The position numbers and the translations under genes are program-made. This document shows, piece after piece, positions 60,797-64,000 of a stretch of 64,000 nt of DNA. Origin of the DNA: Sphingomonas yabuuchiae (GTDB taxonomy: Bacteria > Pseudomonadota > Alphaproteobacteria > Sphingomonadales > Sphingomonadaceae). The stretch's first letter is position 1. Each line of letters begins with the position of its first letter. The stretch is from positions 1 to 64,000 of the forward strand of contig NZ_JACHNX010000013.1 of the NCBI RefSeq assembly GCF_014199595.1, written 5' to 3'. The notes beneath the pieces were generated by a model that saw only the letters and a list, made by a program, of their open reading frames with translations, had not been told where the DNA came from and made no database searches.

Positions 60797-61231
60797 ATGG
60801 CGACGATGACGCTGCCTGAACTGGCGAAGAAGATGGCCAAGCTCGATTTCGCGATGCTGGCGACGCAAAGCGCGTCCGGGGCGATGACGGCGCGGCCGAT
60901 GAGCAACAATGGCGATGTCGATTATGACGGCGACAGCTATTTCTTCGCCTATACCCAGTCGCGCAAGGTGGCCGAGATCCAGGCTCAGCCGCTGGTGACG
61001 CTCAGCTATACCGGGGCGGTCGGGATGCTGGGCGGGCCGCCGCTATTCGTCGCGATCGAGGGGCGCGCCGCGCTGATCCAGGATCGTGCGCAGTTCGAGG
61101 CGCATTGGACCAAGGATCTGGACCGTTATTTCCCCGAAGGCATCGACACGCCAGGCGTGGTCATGATCCGGGTCCATGCCGAGCGTATCCGTTACTGGGA
61201 TGGCGAAGACGAGGGTGAAATCGCCGCCTGA
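60797..61231 (+). CDS. Pyridoxamine 5'-phosphate oxidase-fold (general stress) protein
   Basis: The protein has 144 residues from the ATG at 60797, preceded by GGGAGA at good spacing. The split-barrel flavin-binding fold is indicated by 'MAKLDFAMLATQSASGAMTARPMSNN', 'YFFAYTQSRKVAEIQAQPLVTLSYTG' and 'GVVMIRVHAERIRYWDGED'. Members of this group (general stress protein 26 type) bind FMN or FAD; many lack a known reaction. It forms an operon with the SDR gene 31 bp downstream, behind a possible EcfG promoter, which fits a stress role. Confidence 0.88.
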   Translation: MATMTLPELAKKMAKLDFAMLATQSASGAMTARPMSNNGDVDYDGDSYFFAYTQSRKVAEIQAQPLVTLSYTGAVGMLGGPPLFVAIEGRAALIQDRAQFEAHWTKDLDRYFPEGIDTPGVVMIRVHAERIRYWDGEDEGEIAA

Positions 61232-61262
61232 CACCTCCCCTGTCTTCGTGAAGGACATCGAC

Positions 61263-62255
61263 ATGAGCGATTTCGAAACCTCGCGACGCGGCGTCCTGGG
61301 TGGGGCGGCGCTGGGTCTCGCGGCCACAGCGGCACCGGGCGCGGCGGCGGCGCAGGCGGGTGGCGATAGCGCGCCCAGCCTGCGCGATCCCCGCTCGGCC
61401 TATACCAGCACGCCCTTCCCCGAGCAGCGTCAGCCCTGGCCCGCGCTTGCCAGCAAGATGACGCCCCGCCCCGATCATGGCGAGACCAGCTATTGCGGAT
61501 CGGGCAAGCTGACGGGACGCAAGGCGTTGCTGACCGGCGGGGACAGCGGCATCGGCCGCGCCGCCGCCATCGCCTTTGCCCGCGAGGGAGCCGATGTCGC
61601 GATCAACTATTACCCCAGCGAGGAGCCGGACGCGCGCGAGGTCGCAGACCTGATCCGTCAGGCGGGGCGCAAGGCGGTGCTGCTGCCCGCCGACATCCGC
61701 ACGCAAAAGGCCTGCGAAGAGGTGGTGCGCAAGACGATCGCGCAGCTCGGCGGCCTCGACCTGCTGGTCAACAACGCCGCCTATCAACAGTCCAAGGCGG
61801 ACATCATGGAGATCAGCGACGAGCAGTTCGTCCGCACCTATGAGACGAACGTCTATCACGTCTTCCGCTTTTCCAAGGCGGCGATCCCGTCGATGCCGCC
61901 GGGGTCGGTCATCATCAACACCATCTCGCAGAACAGCTATGATCCGGGCGAGGACCTGATCGACTATGCCTCGACCAAGGCGGCGATCCAGAACCTGACG
62001 CGGGGCATGGCCAAGCAGCTGGCCAAGAAGGGTATTCGGGTCAACGCCGTATCGCCCGGCCCGATCTGGACCCCGCTTCAGGTCGCGGGCGGGCAGTTGC
62101 CGGACAAGATGCACGAGTTCGGCCAGGACACCTCGCTCGGCCGCGCGGGGCAACCGGCCGAGCTGGCCTCGCTCTATGTCGCGCTGGCGAGCGGCGAGGC
62201 GACCTTCTCCACCGGCACCGCCGTCGGCGCGCATGGCGGCAAGGGCTTTCCGTAA
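61263..62255 (+). CDS. YghA-like SDR oxidoreductase with Tat-type leader
   Basis: The protein has 330 residues from the ATG at 61263. The leader 'MSDFETSRRGVLGGAALGLA' carries the twin-arginine motif SRRGVLGG, predicting export in folded form with bound cofactor. The SDR core is complete: 'LTGGDSGIGRAAA', 'LVNNAA', and active-site Tyr/Lys in 'IDYASTKAAIQ'. It is a close paralog of the protein at 31975-32964, over the whole length including the 'WPALASKMTPRPDHGE' segment, but keeps the catalytic Lys. The substrate is unknown. Co-transcribed with the PNPOx-fold gene. Confidence 0.9.
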   Translation: MSDFETSRRGVLGGAALGLAATAAPGAAAAQAGGDSAPSLRDPRSAYTSTPFPEQRQPWPALASKMTPRPDHGETSYCGSGKLTGRKALLTGGDSGIGRAAAIAFAREGADVAINYYPSEEPDAREVADLIRQAGRKAVLLPADIRTQKACEEVVRKTIAQLGGLDLLVNNAAYQQSKADIMEISDEQFVRTYETNVYHVFRFSKAAIPSMPPGSVIINTISQNSYDPGEDLIDYASTKAAIQNLTRGMAKQLAKKGIRVNAVSPGPIWTPLQVAGGQLPDKMHEFGQDTSLGRAGQPAELASLYVALASGEATFSTGTAVGAHGGKGFP

Positions 62256-62350
62256 GCGGCGATCATGACGTGAAGTTCATGTTATGATCCTTGACTTAAA
62301 GGCTGCGAAGGGTGCTCCATCGGGCTTGAACTCCCGATTTCAGGATCATC

Positions 62351-64000
62351 ATGAAGCGCTTTGCCTTTGCGGTTGCCCTCCTCGCCTCTTCCGCCGCCAT
62401 CGCCCAGACGGGCCTGTTGCCCGGCGTCGACAAGGCGCTGATCGACGACAGCGTCAAACCCGGCGACAATTTAAACGACTATGCCAACGGGACATGGATC
62501 AAGACCGCGCAGATTCCGGCGGATCGATCCTCGATCGGAGTCGGGCTGGACGTCTCGCTGCGGGCCGAGGGGCGCACCGCCGCGATCATCAAGGGCGCCG
62601 CATCGGCCAAGGGCGCGCCCGGTAGCGACGAACAGCGCATCGCCGATTATTATGCCGCCTATACCGATACCGCCGGGATCGAGGCGCGCGGGCTGACGCC
62701 GATCCAGGGCGATCTGGCCGCCATCGCCGCGATCAGGGACAAGCACGACCTGTCGCGCGCGATCGGCGCGGCGATGCGCTCGGACACCGATCCGTTCAAC
62801 AACAACAATTACGCCAGCACCAACGACCTGTTCGGCCTGTTCATCAGCCAGGATTTGAACCGGCCGACCCGCAACGTGCCCTATCTGATGCAGGGCGGAC
62901 TGGGCCTGCCCGACCGCGACTATTATCTGTCGGACAAGCCGGAGATGGCGGAAATCCGCACCGCGTATCGCGCCTATCTGACTCAGTTGATGACGCTGGC
63001 CGGGCTGTCCGATCCGCAGGCCCGCGCCGACCGGGTCTTCGCGCTGGAGATGAAGATCGCCGCCGCGCAGACCGACATCATCGCCAGCCAGGACGCGCAT
63101 AAGGGCGACAATCCCTGGACCCGTACCGATTTCGACACCAAGGCTCCCGGCATCGACTGGAATGCCTTCTGGACCGCGTCGGGCGTGCCCGCCGGTCAGC
63201 GCGACTTCATCGCGTGGCAGCCGGATGCGATCACCAAGCTGTCGGCCTTGGTCGCCAGCGAGCCGCTGCAAAGCTGGCAGGACTGGCTGGCCTTCCACAC
63301 CATCAACCAGGTCACGGGTTCGCTGCCCAAGGCGATCGACGATGCCTCGTTCGGCTTTTACGGCCGCACGCTGAACGGCACGCCCGCGCAGCAGCCGCGC
63401 GAGAAGCGGGGTATTTCCGCGGTCAACGGCACACTGGGCGAAGCGGTCGGTAAAATCTATGCCGCGCGCTATTTCCCGGCGTCGTCCAAGACCGAAATCC
63501 AGACGATGGTGAAGAACATCGTCGCCGCCTTCGACCGCCGCATCGCGGCGCTCGACTGGATGGCACCCGCGACCAAGAAGGAAGCGCGCGCCAAGCTGGC
63601 GGTGCTGAAGGTCGGCGTCGGCTATCCCGACCATTGGTGGAATTACCCCAAGTTCGACGTTCGTGCCGACGATCCGGTCGGCAATGCCCAGCGCGCCAGG
63701 CTGTCGCTCTATCGCTATCATCTGGCGAAGCTGGGCAAGCCGGTCGATCGCGGCGAGTGGTGGATGACGCCGCAGACGGTGAACGCGGTCAACCTGCCGC
63801 TCCAGAACGCGCTGAACTTCCCCGCCGCGATCCTGGAAAGCCCCTATTTCGACCCGAAGTTCGACGCGGCGGCCAATTACGGCGCGATCGGATCGGTGAT
63901 CGGGCATGAGATCAGCCACAGCTTCGACAATCTGGGGTCCGATTTTGACTCCACCGGGCGGCTGCACAATTGGTGGACACCCGCCGACCTGAAGCGGTTC
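62351..64000 (+). CDS. M13 family metallopeptidase (neprilysin/PepO-like), 3' end outside window
   Basis: The gene starts at ATG 62351 and is still open at the end of the window: 550 codons are visible of about 680 expected. Signal peptide 'FAFAVALLASSAAIAQ' (residues 4-19). The M13 opening 'DDSVKPGDNLNDYANGTWIKTAQIPADRSSIG' lies near residues 32-63. The zinc motif 'GSVIGHEISHSFDNLGSDFDSTGRL' (HExxH) appears near residue 525; the third ligand (usually ExxxD) is beyond the edge. It should act on small peptides in the periplasm. Upstream 95 bp separate it from the SDR gene. Confidence 0.9.
   Translation, partial: MKRFAFAVALLASSAAIAQTGLLPGVDKALIDDSVKPGDNLNDYANGTWIKTAQIPADRSSIGVGLDVSLRAEGRTAAIIKGAASAKGAPGSDEQRIADYYAAYTDTAGIEARGLTPIQGDLAAIAAIRDKHDLSRAIGAAMRSDTDPFNNNNYASTNDLFGLFISQDLNRPTRNVPYLMQGGLGLPDRDYYLSDKPEMAEIRTAYRAYLTQLMTLAGLSDPQARADRVFALEMKIAAAQTDIIASQDAHKGDNPWTRTDFDTKAPGIDWNAFWTASGVPAGQRDFIAWQPDAITKLSALVASEPLQSWQDWLAFHTINQVTGSLPKAIDDASFGFYGRTLNGTPAQQPREKRGISAVNGTLGEAVGKIYAARYFPASSKTEIQTMVKNIVAAFDRRIAALDWMAPATKKEARAKLAVLKVGVGYPDHWWNYPKFDVRADDPVGNAQRARLSLYRYHLAKLGKPVDRGEWWMTPQTVNAVNLPLQNALNFPAAILESPYFDPKFDAAANYGAIGSVIGHEISHSFDNLGSDFDSTGRLHNWWTPADLKRF

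Noticed and set aside
62471..63967. 498-codon minus-strand frame at the end of the window
   Set aside because: The plus strand encodes a clear M13 peptidase with signal peptide and HEISH motif that stays open to the edge; the minus frame is its shadow.

Overview
The window reads as accessory chromosome from a high-GC alphaproteobacterium, most likely a sphingomonad (Sphingomonas or a close relative). The signs are several TonB-dependent receptors paired with degradative enzymes, an alphaproteobacterial SOS box (GAAC-N7-GAAC), candidate EcfG-type stress promoters (G/TGAAC-N16/17-CGTT-like), and typical sphingomonad families. I see no rRNA, tRNA, CRISPR array, intact insertion sequence or prophage. 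All product names come from motif recognition and memory of families; no search was run. || Layout: 1-2411 holds a small family of exported unknown proteins, including a start-less first copy. 2695-8197 is an aromatic-acid-type efflux operon (FUSC pump, DUF1656, HlyD, outer membrane factor) with a divergent AraC regulator. 8300-11138 carries a DMT transporter, two VOC proteins and a nucleotidyltransferase. 11699-13801 is a siderophore-type receptor behind a possible Fur box. 14310-18293 has two MarR/FAD-monooxygenase pairs, one of them TetX-like with clear operators. 19115-24328 is a receptor/sulfatase/formylglycine-generating-enzyme locus. 24945-28839 and 29214-32964 hold stress-type genes (small basic protein, fused YdcZ-type transporter, DUF2254, patatin, DUF3182, hydrolase, SDR). 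33286-36671 has a serine hydrolase, an NTF2-like protein and a spore-photoproduct-lyase-like/phosphoesterase operon with a broken third gene. 36824-41880 has an M1 peptidase and a GH92 glycosidase. 42001-53177 has a hybrid histidine kinase, then LysR/S9 peptidase/TonB receptor/S9 peptidase. || The most interesting locus is 53677-57899. A left operon encodes a three-repeat multiubiquitin-type protein, a ThiF/E1-like adenylyltransferase with an extra N-terminal domain, and a DUF6527-like Cys-rich protein. A divergent right operon encodes a sigma-like protein, a small charged protein and an ImmA/IrrE metallopeptidase. The two share a 172-bp control region with interleaved inverted repeats. This looks like a bacterial ubiquitin-like conjugation module, possibly defensive, with its own regulatory or proteolytic arm. 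|| After it come an MBL-fold hydrolase, an SOS-associated peptidase (YedK/HMCES family) and a zinc-ribbon protein. These face an imuA remnant across an intact LexA box. The end of the window has a stress operon (PNPOx-fold protein plus an SDR paralogous to the one at 31975) and the first 550 codons of an M13 peptidase that runs off the edge. || Short divergent repeats recur in many intergenic gaps, all in the same orientation.
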